A stretch of 64,000 nucleotides of DNA from Mesorhizobium metallidurans STM 2683 (GTDB lineage: Bacteria; Pseudomonadota; Alphaproteobacteria; Rhizobiales; Rhizobiaceae), in contig NZ_CAUM01000096.1 in the NCBI RefSeq assembly GCF_000350085.1, positions 37,374 to 101,373 of the forward strand, read 5' to 3'. The notes beneath the pieces were generated by a model, which worked only from the letters and a program-made list of their open reading frames with translations, was not told where the DNA came from and searched no databases. This document shows positions 1 through 14,000 of the stretch, piece after piece (the stretch's first letter is position 1; every line of letters begins with the position of its first letter). Made by a program: the position numbers and the translations under genes.

Positions 1-361
1 GCTTCAACCGCTCCAGCCTTTCATAGTGATAGGCAAGCCCAAGCGCCTCGACCTCGATCCTGATATCATGGATCTCCAGCACCGCGGCTTGCGACTGCGG
101 CCGGCGGACAAAGCTGCCTGAACGGCGCCGGCGCTCGATCAGCCCGGCCTTGGCAAGCTGCGACAGCGCCTTGTTCACCGTCATCCGCGAGCACTTGTAC
201 TCGGCAGTCAGTTCGTGCTCGAACGGAATGCGGTGGCCGGGAGCCCAGGCGCCGGACAATATTTTCTCGCTGATGTCGGACAGGATGCGCTGGTGCAGCG
301 ACACAGCCTCGCTGCCTTCCGCATCCCCACCATTCGCATCCAATGTCTCGATGATATTCAT
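1..361 (-). CDS. hutC: HutC, GntR-family repressor of histidine utilisation (partial)
   Basis: About 120 N-terminal residues are present; the C-terminal effector domain (UTRA in this family) runs off the left edge. The winged helix-turn-helix is clear at about residues 23-88: HQRILSDISEKILSGAW, then FEHELTAEYKCSRMTVNKAL and LIERRRRSGSFV. The start ATG at 361-359 overlaps the hutF stop as ATGA, so the two are translationally coupled. HutC of other proteobacteria represses hut genes and is released by urocanate; position and domain type support the same role here. The likely operator is the palindrome at 1766-1779. Confidence 0.88.
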   Translation of the reverse strand, partial: MNIIETLDANGGDAEGSEAVSLHQRILSDISEKILSGAWAPGHRIPFEHELTAEYKCSRMTVNKALSQLAKAGLIERRRRSGSFVRRPQSQAAVLEIHDIRIEVEALGLAYHYERLERLK

Positions 362-1722
362 GTCGAAAGCGCCGCCATCACATCGCGAAAGCGCGACGCA
401 ATGGCATCGCGCCTTGCATGCCTGCCGCCACTGACCAGTTTTGCGCCATGCACCCAGACGCAATCGACCTTGGTGCCATTGGCGAAGATCCAGGCATCGA
501 GGATCGCGTCCCCGGTCTTGCCGGATAGCGAGGGATGACTTGCGTCGAGCGAGACGAAATCGGCAGGCGCACCGGAGGCTATCCGCGACGGGCCGGCGCC
601 AAGAGCGGCACTGCCACCGTCGAGTGCCGCATCGAACAACGCACGACCGGTCGAGCCGCCGGCAACCGCGAGCACGTTGCGGGCACGATGGGCGAGACGC
701 TGCGAATATTCGAGCTGCCGCAATTCGTCGGGCAGGCCGATCAGCACGTTGGAATCGGAGCCGACACCGAAGCGGCCGCCATGTCCTATAAACAGGGGCG
801 CGGTAAAAGTGCCGTCGCCAAGATTGGCCTCGGTGATCGGGCATAGACCCGCGACGGCACCACTCTTGGCCATCGCGATCGTCTCGGCTTCCGTCGTGTG
901 GGTGGCGTGGATCAGGCACCAGCGCCGGTCGACACTGGCATTGGCGAGCAGCCATTCCACTGGCCGCGCGCCAGACCAGGCAAGGCAGTCCTCAACCTCT
1001 TTCACTTGCTCGGCGACGTGAATGTGGATCGGTTCGTCAGGTGCCATCGCGGCAATTGCAGCAAGTTCATCGGGGCTCGCGGCGCGCAGGCTGTGCGGCG
1101 CAACGCCGACGACAGGCTTATTCAACGCGCGAACACATTCCCGGCTTTTCTCAAGCAGCAGGGAGAACCGGTTCACATCATTGATGAATCGCCGCTGGCC
1201 TTCATTGGGGGCAGCCCCGCCGAAAGAGGAATGCGCATAGAACACCGGCAGAAGCGTCAAACCGATGCCTGTGTCGGCGGCCGCCGCTGCGATGCGCTCG
1301 GCCATCTCGGCGATGTTGGCGTAGGGTTTTCCGTTGCGGTCGTGATGGAGATAGTGGAATTCGCCGACGCGTGAAAAACCGGCCTCCAGCATCTCGACGT
1401 AGAGCTGTGCTGCGACCGCCTCGACCTGGTCCGGCGTCATCGACAGCGCGAAACGGTACATCACCTCGCGCCAGCTCCAGAAACTGTCGGCCGATGGGCC
1501 GCGCAATTCGGCAAGGCCGGCCATGCAGCGCTGGAAGGCATGGCTGTGCAGGTTCGGCATTCCAGGCAAGAGAATGGCGTGGCGCTCGTCGCCGGGCTGG
1601 GGCGATGCGCCCGGCTCGGCCGTTGTGATGCGTCCATCGCCAGCGACGATGCGCACCTTGTCATGCCAGCCGTTGGCCAGAAGCGCCTGTTCCGCAAAGA
1701 TCGCCGTCACGTCTTTCTCCAA
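358..1722 (-). CDS. hutF: Formimidoylglutamate deiminase HutF
   Basis: A 454-residue amidohydrolase-superfamily enzyme. It deiminates N-formimidoyl-L-glutamate to N-formyl-L-glutamate and ammonia, the fourth step of the five-step histidine route. Metal-binding motifs appear in the family order: NLHSHAF near residue 57, PHSLRA, HIHVAEQ, IHATH and GSDSNV. It lies leftward ahead of hutC and divergent from hutI. With HutG downstream of the divergent arm, it implies the formylglutamate branch, ending in glutamate plus formate, rather than the one-step formiminoglutamase route. Length is normal for the family. Confidence 0.95.
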   Translation of the reverse strand: MEKDVTAIFAEQALLANGWHDKVRIVAGDGRITTAEPGASPQPGDERHAILLPGMPNLHSHAFQRCMAGLAELRGPSADSFWSWREVMYRFALSMTPDQVEAVAAQLYVEMLEAGFSRVGEFHYLHHDRNGKPYANIAEMAERIAAAAADTGIGLTLLPVFYAHSSFGGAAPNEGQRRFINDVNRFSLLLEKSRECVRALNKPVVGVAPHSLRAASPDELAAIAAMAPDEPIHIHVAEQVKEVEDCLAWSGARPVEWLLANASVDRRWCLIHATHTTEAETIAMAKSGAVAGLCPITEANLGDGTFTAPLFIGHGGRFGVGSDSNVLIGLPDELRQLEYSQRLAHRARNVLAVAGGSTGRALFDAALDGGSAALGAGPSRIASGAPADFVSLDASHPSLSGKTGDAILDAWIFANGTKVDCVWVHGAKLVSGGRHARRDAIASRFRDVMAALST

Positions 1723-1765
1723 ATGTCTGATCGCTCGCGATGATAGCGCTTGCGTCGCGTTTCAA

Positions 1766-1779
1766 TATGTATATACATA
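1766..1779. promoter_or_regulatory. Palindromic operator, probable HutC site
   Basis: TATGTATATACATA is a perfect 14-bp palindrome in the 82-bp gap between hutF and hutI. Its TGTATATACA core matches the type of site I recall for HutC in gammaproteobacteria. It is placed to control both divergent arms. The palindrome is seen directly; assignment to HutC is inference from context. Confidence 0.65.
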
Positions 1780-1804
1780 ATAGCCATCAATTGAAACGGA
1801 AAAG

Positions 1805-3043
1805 ATGATGGCGGCAGCGAACAAAAGCCGGGCAGGGGGCCTTCACCTTTGGCGCAATGCGCGCCTGGCGACCATGGCCGAAAGCGCGACCGGGCTGGGC
1901 ATCGTCGAAAAGGGCGCGGTCGCGGCGCGCGACGGCATCATTGTCTATGCCGGCGCGGAAGCGGAAATGCCGGCGGCCGTCGGCCAAGGCGCGGAAATCG
2001 TCGACTGCGGCGGCCGTTGGATCACGCCCGGCCTGATCGACTGCCACACCCATCTCATCCATGCCGGCAATCGCGCCAGTGAATTCGAGATGCGGCTGGC
2101 CGGCGCCACCTATGAAGAGGTCGCCAGGGCCGGCGGCGGCATCGTCTCCTCGGTCAAGGCGTTGCGGGCTGCCGGCGAGGACGAGCTGGTCGCGCAGTCG
2201 CTGCCGCGCCTCGATGCGCTGATTGCCGAAGGCGTCACGTCAGTCGAGATCAAGTCGGGCTACGGCCTCGACCTCGAAAACGAGAAGAAATCGCTGCGCG
2301 CCGCCAGGCGCTTGGGCGAAGAGCGGCCGGTGACGGTCAGGACGAGTTTCCTCGGTGCCCATGCGCTGCCGCCCGAGGCGAAAGGCGACAAGGACGCTTT
2401 TGTCGATCTGGTCGCGAACGAAATTCTTCCGGCGGTCGCCGCCGAGGGTTTGGCCGATGCCGTCGATGGGTTCTGCGAGAGCATCGCCTTTTCGCCGGAG
2501 CAGATTTCGCGCGTTTTCGATGCGGCCAAGGCGGCTGGGCTGCCGGTAAAGCTCCACGCCGATCAATTGTCCAATCTGCACGGCGCCGAACTCGCCGCGC
2601 GCTATGGTGCGCTGTCGGCGGACCATCTCGAATACACCGACGAGGCCGGCGCGGCGGCAATGGCCAGGGCTGGCACCGTGGCGACGATCCTACCCGGCGC
2701 CTACTACTTCATTCGCGAGACCAAGAAGCCGCCGATTGCCCTGTTCCGCCAGCATGGCGTCGGGATGGCTGTCGCCACCGACAACAATCCCGGCACCTCG
2801 CCGCTGACCTCGCTGTTGCTGACCATGAACATGGCGGCGACCTTGTTCGGCCTGACCGTCGACGAATGCCTGGCTGGTGTCACCCGCGAGGCTGCCCGCG
2901 CTCTCGGCCTGCTTGGACAGGCCGGCACGATCGAGGCTGGCAAATCGGCCGACCTCGCGATCTGGGACATCGAGCGCCCGGCCGAACTCGTCTATCGCAT
3001 GGGCTTCAACCCGCTGCATGCTCGCATCTGGAGGGGACAATGA
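1805..3043 (+). CDS. hutI: Imidazolonepropionase HutI
   Basis: A 412-residue amidohydrolase that opens the ring of 4-imidazolone-5-propionate to give N-formimidoyl-glutamate, the third step of histidine breakdown. Zinc and catalytic motifs are in place: [10 protein letters not shown] near residue 80, [15 protein letters not shown] and [10 protein letters not shown]. Two adjacent ATG codons are possible starts; the first is used. Its stop overlaps the hutH ATG as ATGA. It opens the rightward hut arm directly after the palindromic operator. Confidence 0.95.
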   Translation: MMAAANKSRAGGLHLWRNARLATMAESATGLGIVEKGAVAARDGIIVYAGAEAEMPAAVGQGAEIVDCGGRWITPGLIDCHTHLIHAGNRASEFEMRLAGATYEEVARAGGGIVSSVKALRAAGEDELVAQSLPRLDALIAEGVTSVEIKSGYGLDLENEKKSLRAARRLGEERPVTVRTSFLGAHALPPEAKGDKDAFVDLVANEILPAVAAEGLADAVDGFCESIAFSPEQISRVFDAAKAAGLPVKLHADQLSNLHGAELAARYGALSADHLEYTDEAGAAAMARAGTVATILPGAYYFIRETKKPPIALFRQHGVGMAVATDNNPGTSPLTSLLLTMNMAATLFGLTVDECLAGVTREAARALGLLGQAGTIEAGKSADLAIWDIERPAELVYRMGFNPLHARIWRGQ

Positions 3044-4581
3044 CCGAACTCGTACTGAAGCCGGGCAACGCGACCTTGGCCGACTGGCGCGCCGTTTATC
3101 GCGGCGCCGTGCCGAAACTCGACAATTCGTGCTGGCCGAAGATCAAGGCCAGCGCCGAGGCCGTGGCGCGTATCGTCGCCAAGGGCGAGCCGGTCTATGG
3201 CATCAACACCGGCTTCGGCAAGCTGGCCAGCGTCCGTATCCCCGCCGCCGATCTCGAAACGCTCCAGCGCAACATCGTGCTGTCGCACGCTGCCGGCGTC
3301 GGGGAGCCGATGCCCGTTGCGGTGGTCCGGCTGATGATGGCGCTGAAGCTCGCCAGCCTGGCGCAGGGCGCCTCCGGCGTGCGCCTTGAAACCGTCGAAT
3401 TGCTGGAAGCGATGCTGGCCAACGATGTCATTCCGGTGGTGCCGGCGCAAGGCTCGGTCGGCGCCTCGGGTGATCTTGCGCCGCTGTCGCACATGACGGC
3501 GGTGATGATCGGCGTCGGCGAGTGTTTTACGCCGCATGGCCGCTTCCCGGCCAAGGTCGCTTTCGTCTCGCACGGGCTGGAGCCGGTGACGCTCGGAGCC
3601 AAGGAAGGTCTGGCGCTGCTCAACGGCACGCAGTTTTCGACCGCCTATGCGCTGGCCGCCTTGTTCGAGGCCGAAGTTCTCTACCAGTCGGCTTTGGTCG
3701 CCGGCGCGCTGTCTACCGACGCGGCTAAAGGCTCCGACGCGCCCTTCGACCCGCGCATCCATCTCTTGAGAAAACATCGCGGCCAGATCGAGACGGCGGA
3801 CGCGCTGCGCAAGCTGATGGCCGGAAGCGCCATCCGTGAATCGCACCGGGTCGGTGACGAGCGCGTGCAGGACCCTTATTGCCTGCGCTGCCAGCCACAG
3901 GTGATGGGCGCGGCCCTCGACGTGTTGCGCAAGGCCGCCGACACGCTCGGCACCGAGGCCAATGGCGTTACCGACAATCCGCTGATCTTCGCCGAGGACG
4001 ATACCGCACTTTCCGGTGGCAATTTCCACGCCGAGCCGGTGGCCTTCGCCGCCGACATGATCGCGCTTGCCGTCTGCGAGATCGGTTCGCTGTCGGAGCG
4101 ACGCATCGCCATGCTGGTCGACCCGGCGCTCTCGGGCCTGCCGGCCTTCCTGACACCGAAGCCGGGCCTGAACTCCGGCTTCATGATCCCACAGGTGACG
4201 GCGGCAGCACTTGTCTCCGAGAACAAGCAGAAGGCCTATCCGGCCAGTGTCGATTCGATCCCGACCTCGGCCAACCAGGAGGACCACGTGTCGATGGCCG
4301 CGCATGGCGCGCGCCGTCTCATCGGCATGATCGAGAATGCGACGGCTGTCATCGGCATCGAATTGCTGGCCGCGGCCCAGGGCTGCGATTTTCATGCGCC
4401 GCTGGCCTCGAGCGATGCATTGGAGGCGGTGCGCAAGCTGGTGAGGGCAGAAGTGCCGCATCTCGACAATGACCGGCATTTCCATCCCGACATGGAAAGG
4501 GCCATCGCCATGGTACGAGATGGGCGGCTGATTGAGGCGGTGGATGGCGTGACGCTGCCCCCGGTGACGGGAGTGCTGTGA
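3040..4581 (+). CDS. hutH: Histidine ammonia-lyase HutH
   Basis: A 513-residue enzyme that deaminates L-histidine to urocanate, the first step. The [15 protein letters not shown] segment (about residues 138-152) contains the Ala-Ser-Gly that cyclises to the MIO electrophile. The C-terminal NSGFMIPQ and [14 protein letters not shown] segments are also family hallmarks. The open frame extends upstream into hutI, but the ATG at 3040 follows GGAGGGG and overlaps the hutI stop, so it is the start. Full family length. Confidence 0.96.
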   Translation: MTELVLKPGNATLADWRAVYRGAVPKLDNSCWPKIKASAEAVARIVAKGEPVYGINTGFGKLASVRIPAADLETLQRNIVLSHAAGVGEPMPVAVVRLMMALKLASLAQGASGVRLETVELLEAMLANDVIPVVPAQGSVGASGDLAPLSHMTAVMIGVGECFTPHGRFPAKVAFVSHGLEPVTLGAKEGLALLNGTQFSTAYALAALFEAEVLYQSALVAGALSTDAAKGSDAPFDPRIHLLRKHRGQIETADALRKLMAGSAIRESHRVGDERVQDPYCLRCQPQVMGAALDVLRKAADTLGTEANGVTDNPLIFAEDDTALSGGNFHAEPVAFAADMIALAVCEIGSLSERRIAMLVDPALSGLPAFLTPKPGLNSGFMIPQVTAAALVSENKQKAYPASVDSIPTSANQEDHVSMAAHGARRLIGMIENATAVIGIELLAAAQGCDFHAPLASSDALEAVRKLVRAEVPHLDNDRHFHPDMERAIAMVRDGRLIEAVDGVTLPPVTGVL

Positions 4582-4646
4582 TGGATTGTTTCGCCTATGG
4601 GGCCAGCGTTTCCTGTGATGACGTATTCTATGAGGCGCTGTCGTGA
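4581..4646 (+). CDS. 21-residue mini-ORF linking hutH and hutG
   Basis: This tiny frame begins with an ATG sharing the A of the hutH stop (TGATG) and ends in a TGA that overlaps the GTG start of hutG (GTGA). It encodes [20 protein letters not shown] plus a final Ser. The exact end-to-end overlap would let ribosomes pass from hutH to hutG without dissociating. No family is recognised. It may be only a coupling device or a coincidence of stop and start codons in a 61-bp gap. Confidence 0.35.
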   Translation: MDCFAYGASVSCDDVFYEALS

Positions 4647-5458
4647 CTCCCTCCTGGCTCACGGTTACCCGCGGCACTGCGTCTCTGCTGGTTTCGGTCC
4701 CCCATGCCGGCATCGATCTGGCGGGCATCGAGAATCGTCTGGTTTCGCCCTGGCTCGGCCGCCGCGACTGCGACTGGTGGATCGATAAGCTCTATGACTT
4801 TGCCGAAGGTCTTGGCGCGACAGTCGTCCACACCGCGATCTCGCGCACCGTCATCGACGTAAACCGCGACCCGTCCGGCGCCTCGCTCTATCCCGGCCAG
4901 ACGACCACCGGCCTGTGCCCGACCGAGACCTTCGACGGCGATCCGCTCTATCGCGAGGGCGAAGAGCCCGGACCGTCGGAAATCGACGAACGCCGCGAGA
5001 AATACTTCATGCCTTATCATGCGGCCTTGCAGGCCGAGATCGACAGGCTGCGCGCCCTGCACGGCCGGATCGTGCTCTACGATTGCCACTCGATCCGCTC
5101 GGTGCTGCCACGCCTGTTCGAAGGCACGCTGCCGGTGTTCAACCTCGGCACCAATGACGGCAAGAGCGCCGACCCGGCCTTGCAGGCCATGGTCGGCGGG
5201 ATCCTGGCCGGGGCCGGCGAGAGTTTTGTCGTCAACGGCCGCTTCAAGGGCGGCTGGATCACCCGCCATTTCGGCCAGCCGCAAGGTGGCGTCCATGCGC
5301 TGCAGATGGAGCTCTCCAACCGTGGCTATATGCGCGAGCCCGAAGGCAAGGGCACGCCGGACAATTGGCCGATGCCCTACGATGCCGCGTTCGCAGCGCC
5401 CATCCGCGCCACGCTGGAGAATATCCTCAAGACCGCGATTGTCTGGGCGCAGAGCTGA
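4643..5458 (+). CDS. hutG: N-formylglutamate deformylase HutG
   Basis: A 271-residue member of the N-formylglutamate amidohydrolase family, which cleaves N-formyl-L-glutamate to glutamate and formate, the last step. Typical segments are SVPHAGID near the start, SRTVIDVNRDPSG, YDCHSIRS and FKGGWITRHFG near residue 205. The start is a GTG that overlaps the preceding mini-ORF. Its presence beside hutF fixes the five-step route. A second, diverged family member lies at 25849-26634. Confidence 0.92.
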   Translation: MTPSWLTVTRGTASLLVSVPHAGIDLAGIENRLVSPWLGRRDCDWWIDKLYDFAEGLGATVVHTAISRTVIDVNRDPSGASLYPGQTTTGLCPTETFDGDPLYREGEEPGPSEIDERREKYFMPYHAALQAEIDRLRALHGRIVLYDCHSIRSVLPRLFEGTLPVFNLGTNDGKSADPALQAMVGGILAGAGESFVVNGRFKGGWITRHFGQPQGGVHALQMELSNRGYMREPEGKGTPDNWPMPYDAAFAAPIRATLENILKTAIVWAQS

Positions 5459-5491
5459 CAAGCGCCGCCTACTCCTTCGAAAGGGAACGCT

Positions 5492-7162
<1,671 letters not shown>

Positions 7163-7170
7163 GCCGAACC

Positions 7171-7758
7171 ATGCGTATCCTCAGGGCCGCCGAATACCGC
7201 GTCATGCCGTGGAAGAACGGCGGCGGCACGACGACGGAGATCGCCGTCTCGCCTGACGGCGCCGGGCTCGACGATTTCGACTGGCGCGTTTCCATGGCGC
7301 GCGTCGAAAGCGGTGGCCCGTTCTCCGGCTTCGCTGGCGTCGACCGCACGCTGGCGGTGCTGGAAGGCGGTGGCGTCGCGCTCGACATCGCCGGCCGTGC
7401 TCCGACTGAGCTGACCGGAGCGTCGGCGCCATTTTCCTTTCCGGCCGACGTGCCGACGCAGGCCGCCCTGATCGCCGGCCCCATCACCGATCTCAACGTC
7501 ATGACCCGCCGCGGGCGAATGACGCACAAGGTCGAGCGCCTGGTCATTTCAACTCCACTGGATATCCGCACGGAGGCGGCAACCACGCTCGTTCTGTGCG
7601 TAGACGGCACCGTCACGGCCGGCCTCGCGGGGGCCGCGAGACTGGAGCCCCGCGATACGCTGATGATCGGACCGGATGCCCGGGAAATGCGCCTGGAGCC
7701 TGCACGAACGGCGATGCTGTTCATGATCAGCATCGACCGCGTCCCGGCAAACGATTAA
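7171..7758 (+). CDS. hutD: HutD family protein
   Basis: A 195-residue cupin-like protein of the HutD/Ves family that closes the hut operon. Family hallmarks are WKNGGGTTTEIAVSP near the start and FDWRVSMARVESGGPFSGF. HutD is commonly found in hut operons and has been proposed to modulate histidine catabolism; it is not one of the pathway enzymes. The ATG at 7171 is preferred over an upstream GTG inside hutU because the homology begins there. Eight bases from hutU. Confidence 0.88.
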   Translation: MRILRAAEYRVMPWKNGGGTTTEIAVSPDGAGLDDFDWRVSMARVESGGPFSGFAGVDRTLAVLEGGGVALDIAGRAPTELTGASAPFSFPADVPTQAALIAGPITDLNVMTRRGRMTHKVERLVISTPLDIRTEAATTLVLCVDGTVTAGLAGAARLEPRDTLMIGPDAREMRLEPARTAMLFMISIDRVPAND

Positions 7759-8022
7759 CGCCTGTCTCCAAACATGATCGCGGCCCGGGCCGAATTTGGC
7801 GTAAGCTGCTGCCCGCATCACGAAAAAGCCTGAATCCTTTCTTCGATCAAATCGGATGGAAGAGAGGGGCGCTCGTCCGGAAGTTGTCGAAGGCGACGCC
7901 TGTCGTGGTGCGGACATAACTTTCGGCAAATTGTCGTGATGCAACCAATTGCATTTGAACCGGTTTTAGGGACATTGCCGTGGCGGTGACGCCGCAGTGC
8001 GTCCCTCCATGCGGAATTTTCA

Positions 8023-11000
8023 ATGAATATCCAGACAAATCCCACCCAGATGGAAAAGACGAGCGCGAGCTTCCCGGCCATTACGGAAGAGCCGATACGC
8101 TCCCATTTCCTGCCTGAAGATCGCCTGCGCACGCTGGGCGCGAGCCTCGCCAAGGGCGACCTCAAGGATTTGTTCGGCCTGACCCCGTTCGACTTTCAGG
8201 CGCGCATCCGCGACAGCGCCCGCAAGATCCTCGAAGTCTACCGCTCGACCAATGCGGCGCAGGCGAGGGGCGAGACGATCACGCCGGCCGCGCAATGGCT
8301 GCTCGACAACAACTATCTGGTCGAGGAGACCATCTTCCAGGTCAAGCGCGACCTGCCGCGCCGTTTCTACCGGCAGTTGCCGACCCTGAAGCTGGCCGAC
8401 GGCGCCAGCGTGCCCCGTGCGCTGGCGCTGGCCTGGACCTATGTCGCGCATTCCGACAGTTCCGTCTCGGCGACCATGTTCAAGGCGATCGTCGAAGGCT
8501 TCCAGTCGGTCGAACCGCTGAAGATCGGCGAGCTCTGGGCGCTGCCGTCGCTGCTGCGCTTCGTTCTGATCGAAAATCTTCGCCGGATCGCGGTCAGGGT
8601 CAATCGCACAAGGCAGATGCGCCAGATCGCCAACGAGGTCGCCGACCGCGTGCTGGCGACCGACGACAGCGCCGACCGCCAGGCCATCCTGTCGAACTAC
8701 GGCGCCCATGCCCAGGACACCACCTTTGCCACCCAGCTGCTCTATCGTCTGCGCGACGGTTCGCAGAACGCCGGCAGGGCTTTGGAATGGCTGGAAGGCG
8801 AGCTCGAAAAGACCGGCTCCGACGCCGAGGAAATCATCATCGGCGAGCATCGCACGCTGTCCAGCGGCAATGTGACCACCGGCAACATCATCCGCGGCCT
8901 CAGACTGATCAACGACATCGACTGGACGGTGTGGTTCGAAGGCGTCAGCCGCATCGACACGCTTCTGCGCGAGCGCACCGATTTCGCCGCGCTCGATTTC
9001 TTCTCGCGCGACCAGTACCGGACCGCGATCGAGGCGCTGGCGCGCCGCTCCGATCTTTCCGAATTTCGCGTCGCCGAAAAGGCGATCGAACTCGCCGGTC
9101 ATGCCTCCATCGCCGATGCCCCGGTTTCGAATGCCTCTGCCACCGAAACCGGTCCGGTCGCTCACGCCGACGTCGGCTTCTTTCTCGTCGGCCCGCGCCG
9201 GCTGGAGCTGGAAAAGGCGATCGGCTATCGGCCGACCGTCAGCGTCGCGGTCAAACGGGCGTTCGGCAAGACCGGATGGCTGGGCATTGTCGTGCCGGTG
9301 TTCGCCCTGACGGTCCTGCTTCTGGTCCTCTCAGGCAATGCGCTAGTCAATCTCGGGCTGTCCGTGCCTTCCATCGTCTTGATGCTGGCGCTGTTTGCCG
9401 TGCCGGCCAGCGAAGGCGCGCTTGCCTTCTTCAACACCGTCGTATCGTTGTTCCTAAAGCCGACGCGTCTCATCGGCTACGATTACAGGCACGGTCTGCC
9501 GCCCGAGGCGCGCACGCTGGTGGTGGTTCCGTCGCTGATCGGCTCGCGCGACGACGTCGAGGAAAACATCCGCAACATCGAAGTGCATCATCTCGCCAAC
9601 ACCGAGGACGAAATCTATTTCGCGCTGCTTTCGGACTGGCCGGACTCGAAGACCGAAATCGATGCGGCCGATATCGAGATCCTCCAATATGCGCGTGACG
9701 AGATCGCGCGGCTGAACGCCCGCTATCCCAGCGAAGGCGCGCCGCGCTTTTATGTCCTGCACCGCCGGCGGCTCTACAACGAAGCCCAGGGTGTCTGGAT
9801 GGGCTGGGAGCGCAAGCGCGGCAAGCTGCACGAGTTGGACCTGCTGCTGCGCGGCGACAGCGATACCACCTTCCTGCCGCTGGATGTGCCATTGCCGGAA
9901 GACGTCGTCCATGTGATGACGCTGGACGCCGACACGCGCACCACCCGCGATGCCGTCGCCGCCTTGGTCGGCAAGCTGTGCCATCCGCTCAACCGCCCGC
10001 ATTTCGATGCGGCAAAGCGCGTCGTCACATCAGGCTATACCATCCTGCAGCCGCGCATCACCGCCTCGCTGACCAGCGGCGACGACGCCTCCTTCTTCCA
10101 GCGGATCTTTTCCGCCAATCGCGGCCTCGATCCTTACGTCTTTGCCGTGTCGGATATCTACCAGGATGTCTTCGGCGACGGCTCTTTCACCGGCAAGGGC
10201 CTCTATCATGTCGACGCCTTCGAGGCGGCGCTGAAGGGCCGCATCGAGGAAAACACCATCCTCAGCCACGATCTGCTCGAAGGCGCGCTGGCGCGCTCGG
10301 CATTGATCACCGACGTCGAGCTGGTCGAGGATTATCCGACCCGCTATTCGGTCGACGCCTCGCGCCACCATCGCTGGGCCCGTGGCGACTGGCAGCTTCT
10401 GGGCTTCATCCTCGATCCGCGCTCCGGCGTGCCTGCGCTGTCGCGCTGGAAGATGATCGACAATCTGCGCCGCTCGCTGACACCGATCTTCTGGGTGATG
10501 GCGGCGATCGCAGGCTGGACGCTGCTGCCCTTCACGCAGGCCGCGCAATGGCAGGCGTTGCTGATCCTCACGCTGTTCATGGCGCCGACCTTCGATATCG
10601 TCAATTCGATCCTGCCGAAAAGCGGCGACCAGACGCCACGCGGCCATTTCTCGGCCCTGGCGCACGACGTGGTCTTCGGCACTGCCCTTGTAGCGCTGAA
10701 GATCGTGCTGATGGCGCACAATGCCTGGATGATGGGCGACGCCATCATCCGCACCCTTTACCGGCTGTTCGTCAGCCGGCAGAACCTGCTCGAATGGCGC
10801 ACCGCCTCGCAGGCGCACAAGAACGGCGACAATGATCTCAGCTCCTACTATGGCATGATGTATGGCGCGGTCATCATCGGCGTCGTCGGCCTCGCCATAC
10901 CGGTACTGGCCGATTCCACCGGGGCCTTCGTCGCCTTCTTCTTCGCGCTGTTCTGGATCGGCTCGCCGGCCGTCGCCTGCTGGATCAGCCGCTCGGCCGA

Positions 11001-14000
11001 AACCGAGGATCGGCTGCGCATATCGGCGGCCGATATCCACGCGCTGCGTACCGTCGCGCGGCGCACCTGGCATTATTTCGAGACCTTCGTCACCGCCGAG
11101 CACCACAATCTGCCGCCCGACAATTTCCAGGAGAGCCCGGCGCCGGTCGTCGCGCCGCGCACCTCGCCGACCAACATCGGCGTCTATCTTCTGTCGGTGG
11201 TTTCGGCGCGCGACTTCGGCTGGATCAGCCTGTCCGACGCCATCACCCGTATCGACGCCACCATGACGACCATCGAGAGCATGCCGCGCGACCGCGGCCA
11301 TCTCTTCAACTGGTACGACACGACGACGCTGAAACCGCTCTATCCGCTCTATATTTCCGCCGTCGACAGCGGCAATCTCGCCGGCCATCTGGTGGCGGTG
11401 GCCGCCGCCTGCGCCGAATGGGCGGAAGCGCCTTCCGTTCACCTCCAGGGCGATTTCGAGGGCATCCTCGATACGGTGACGATCCTCGACGAAAGCCTCG
11501 AGGAATTGCCTGACGACCGCCGCCAGTTGCGGCCGTTGCGCCAGCGTCTCGCCGATCGCCTCGATGGCATGCGGCGGGCTGTCCTGTCGATCAAGGCGCA
11601 GCCCGAGATGGCGTCGATCCGCACCATCAACCTGGCTGTTCTGGCCGGCGAGATCCGCAAGCTCGCCGTGGCCATCCACACCGAGGCCGCGTCGACGCGC
11701 AGCGACATCATCGCCGACTGGGCGGCCAGGCTGGAGGCCACCTGCGAGGCGCATGTCCATGACGCTCACAGCGACGACAATGCCGTCGAGGCCTTGCGTG
11801 CCAAGCTTCTGGCGCTGCGCGAGCGTACGCGCCGCTTCGCCTTCGAAATGGATTTCTCCTTCCTCATGCGGCAGGAGCGCAAGCTCCTGTCGATCGGCTA
11901 CCGGGTCGAGGAGCATCAGCTCGACGAAAGCTGCTACGACCTTCTCGCCTCCGAGGCGCGGCTGACAAGCCTGTTCGCCATCGCCAAGGGCGATCTGCCG
12001 ACCGAACACTGGTTCCGGCTCGGCCGGCCGATCGTCGAGATCGGTTTCCAGGGCGCGCTGATGTCCTGGTCCGGCTCGATGTTCGAGTATCTGATGCCGC
12101 CGCTGGTGATGAAGGAGCCGCAAGGCTCGATCCTCAATCAGACCAGCAAGCTGATCATCAAGCGCCAGATCCAGTATGCCCGCTCGAAGAACGTGCCCTG
12201 GGGCATTTCGGAAGCGGCCTACAACGCCCGCGACCGCGAACTGACCTACCAGTACACCAATTTCGGCGTGCCCGGACTTGGCCTGAAGCGCGGCCTTGGC
12301 CAGAATACCGTGATCGCACCTTACGCGACGATTCTAGCGGCGCAGTTCACCCCGCGCGAATCCGTGCAGAACCTCGCCAGGCTGACGGCCATCGGCGCGC
12401 TTGGCCGGCATGGCTATTACGATGCGGTGGATTTCACCCCGCAGCGCGTGCCCGAAGGCACCGACCATGCCGTCGTGCTGAACTACATGGCCCACCATTC
12501 CGGCATGTCGATCGCCGCCGTTGCCGACGCCATCTTCGAAGGGCGTTTGCGCGACCGCTTCCATTCAGATCCGGTGATCGAATCCGCCGAGTTGCTGCTG
12601 CAGGAAAGAGCGCCGCGCGACATCCCGACCGCGACCGTCAGGACCGAGGCCGACGAGCGCTCGAAGGACGAAACCGAAGTCGAGAGCCCGGACACGCGCA
12701 TCGTGCTCGATCCCCTCAGGGCGTTGCGTTCGACCAGCGTCATGTCCAATGGCCGCTACTCGGTCATGGTCTCCGCCACCGGCTCGGGCTACAGCCGCTG
12801 GGGCGAGCTTGCCGTCACGCGCTGGCAGCCGGATCCGACCGAGGATCGGCTTGGCTCCTATATCTTCCTGCGCGACGCCGGCAGCGGCGACTGGTGGTCG
12901 GCAACCGCTGAGCCGAAGCGCGCGACGGACGAACGCGTGCAGACGCTGTTTTCCGACGACAAGGCGAGCTTCGTCAAATCCGTGGGATCCCTGCGCTCGG
13001 AGGTCGAATGCATCGTCATTTCCGAAGGCAACGGCGAAGGCCGGCGGGTGACGCTCTACAATGATGGCGCCACCGACCGGCACATCGAAGTGACCTCATT
13101 TGCCGAACTGGTGCTGGGATCGGAGGCCTCGGACTACGCACATCCGGCCTTTTCGAAGATGTTCGTGGAAACCGAAATCGCCGCCAACAAAGGTTCGATC
13201 TTCGCGACACGGCGCAAACGCGAAACCGACGAGCCTGATGTCACGATGGTGCATTTCGTCACCGATCCGTCTGGACCGGCGCGCGACGCCGAGGCGGAAA
13301 CCGACCGGCGCGCCTTCATCGGCCGCGGCCGCACCATCACCGAGGCCGCCGCCTTCGATCCAGGCGCCAAGCTCGGCGGCCATTCCGGCTTCACGCTGGA
13401 CCCGATCGCCTCGCTGCGCCGGCAGGTGCGCGTGCCTGCCAACAAGAAGATCTCGCTGACCTTCTGGACCATCGTCGGCGCCAACCGCGCCGAACTCGAC
13501 GAAGCCATTGCGCGCCTTGACCATCCGGAAAGCTTCGCCCGCCAGGCGATGCTCGCCTGGACCCGCAGCCAGGTGCAGACCCGTCACCTCGGCCTCAGCC
13601 TGACCGACGCCGCCAATGTGCAGAAGCTGGCGCGCTATCTGATCTATCCCGATCCATTCCTGCGCCTTCCCGCGGAATCCATCGCCTCCGGGCTCGGCAA
13701 GCAATCCAACCTGTGGCCGACCAGCATATCCGGCGATTTTCCGATCTTCCTGGTTCGGATCGGCGATGTCGCCGATCTGGAAATCGTCGCCCAGGCGCTC
13801 CGTTTCCAGGAATATATGCGCGCCCGCGGCATGATGATCGATTTCGTCGTCGTCAATGAACAGGCCTCGTCCTACGTGCAGGACCTGCAGCGGGCTGTCG
13901 AGACATTGTGCGAAAACAGCCGCTTGCGCGGCAAGGAACTGGGACCGCGCCAGCACATCTTCGCGGTGCGCCGCGACCTGATGGACGAGGCGACCTACAA

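Noticed and set aside
7781..7795. CGGCCCGGGCCG palindrome after hutD, considered as a terminator or operator.
   Set aside because: A self-complementary GC run without loop or T-tract; expected by chance in high-GC DNA.
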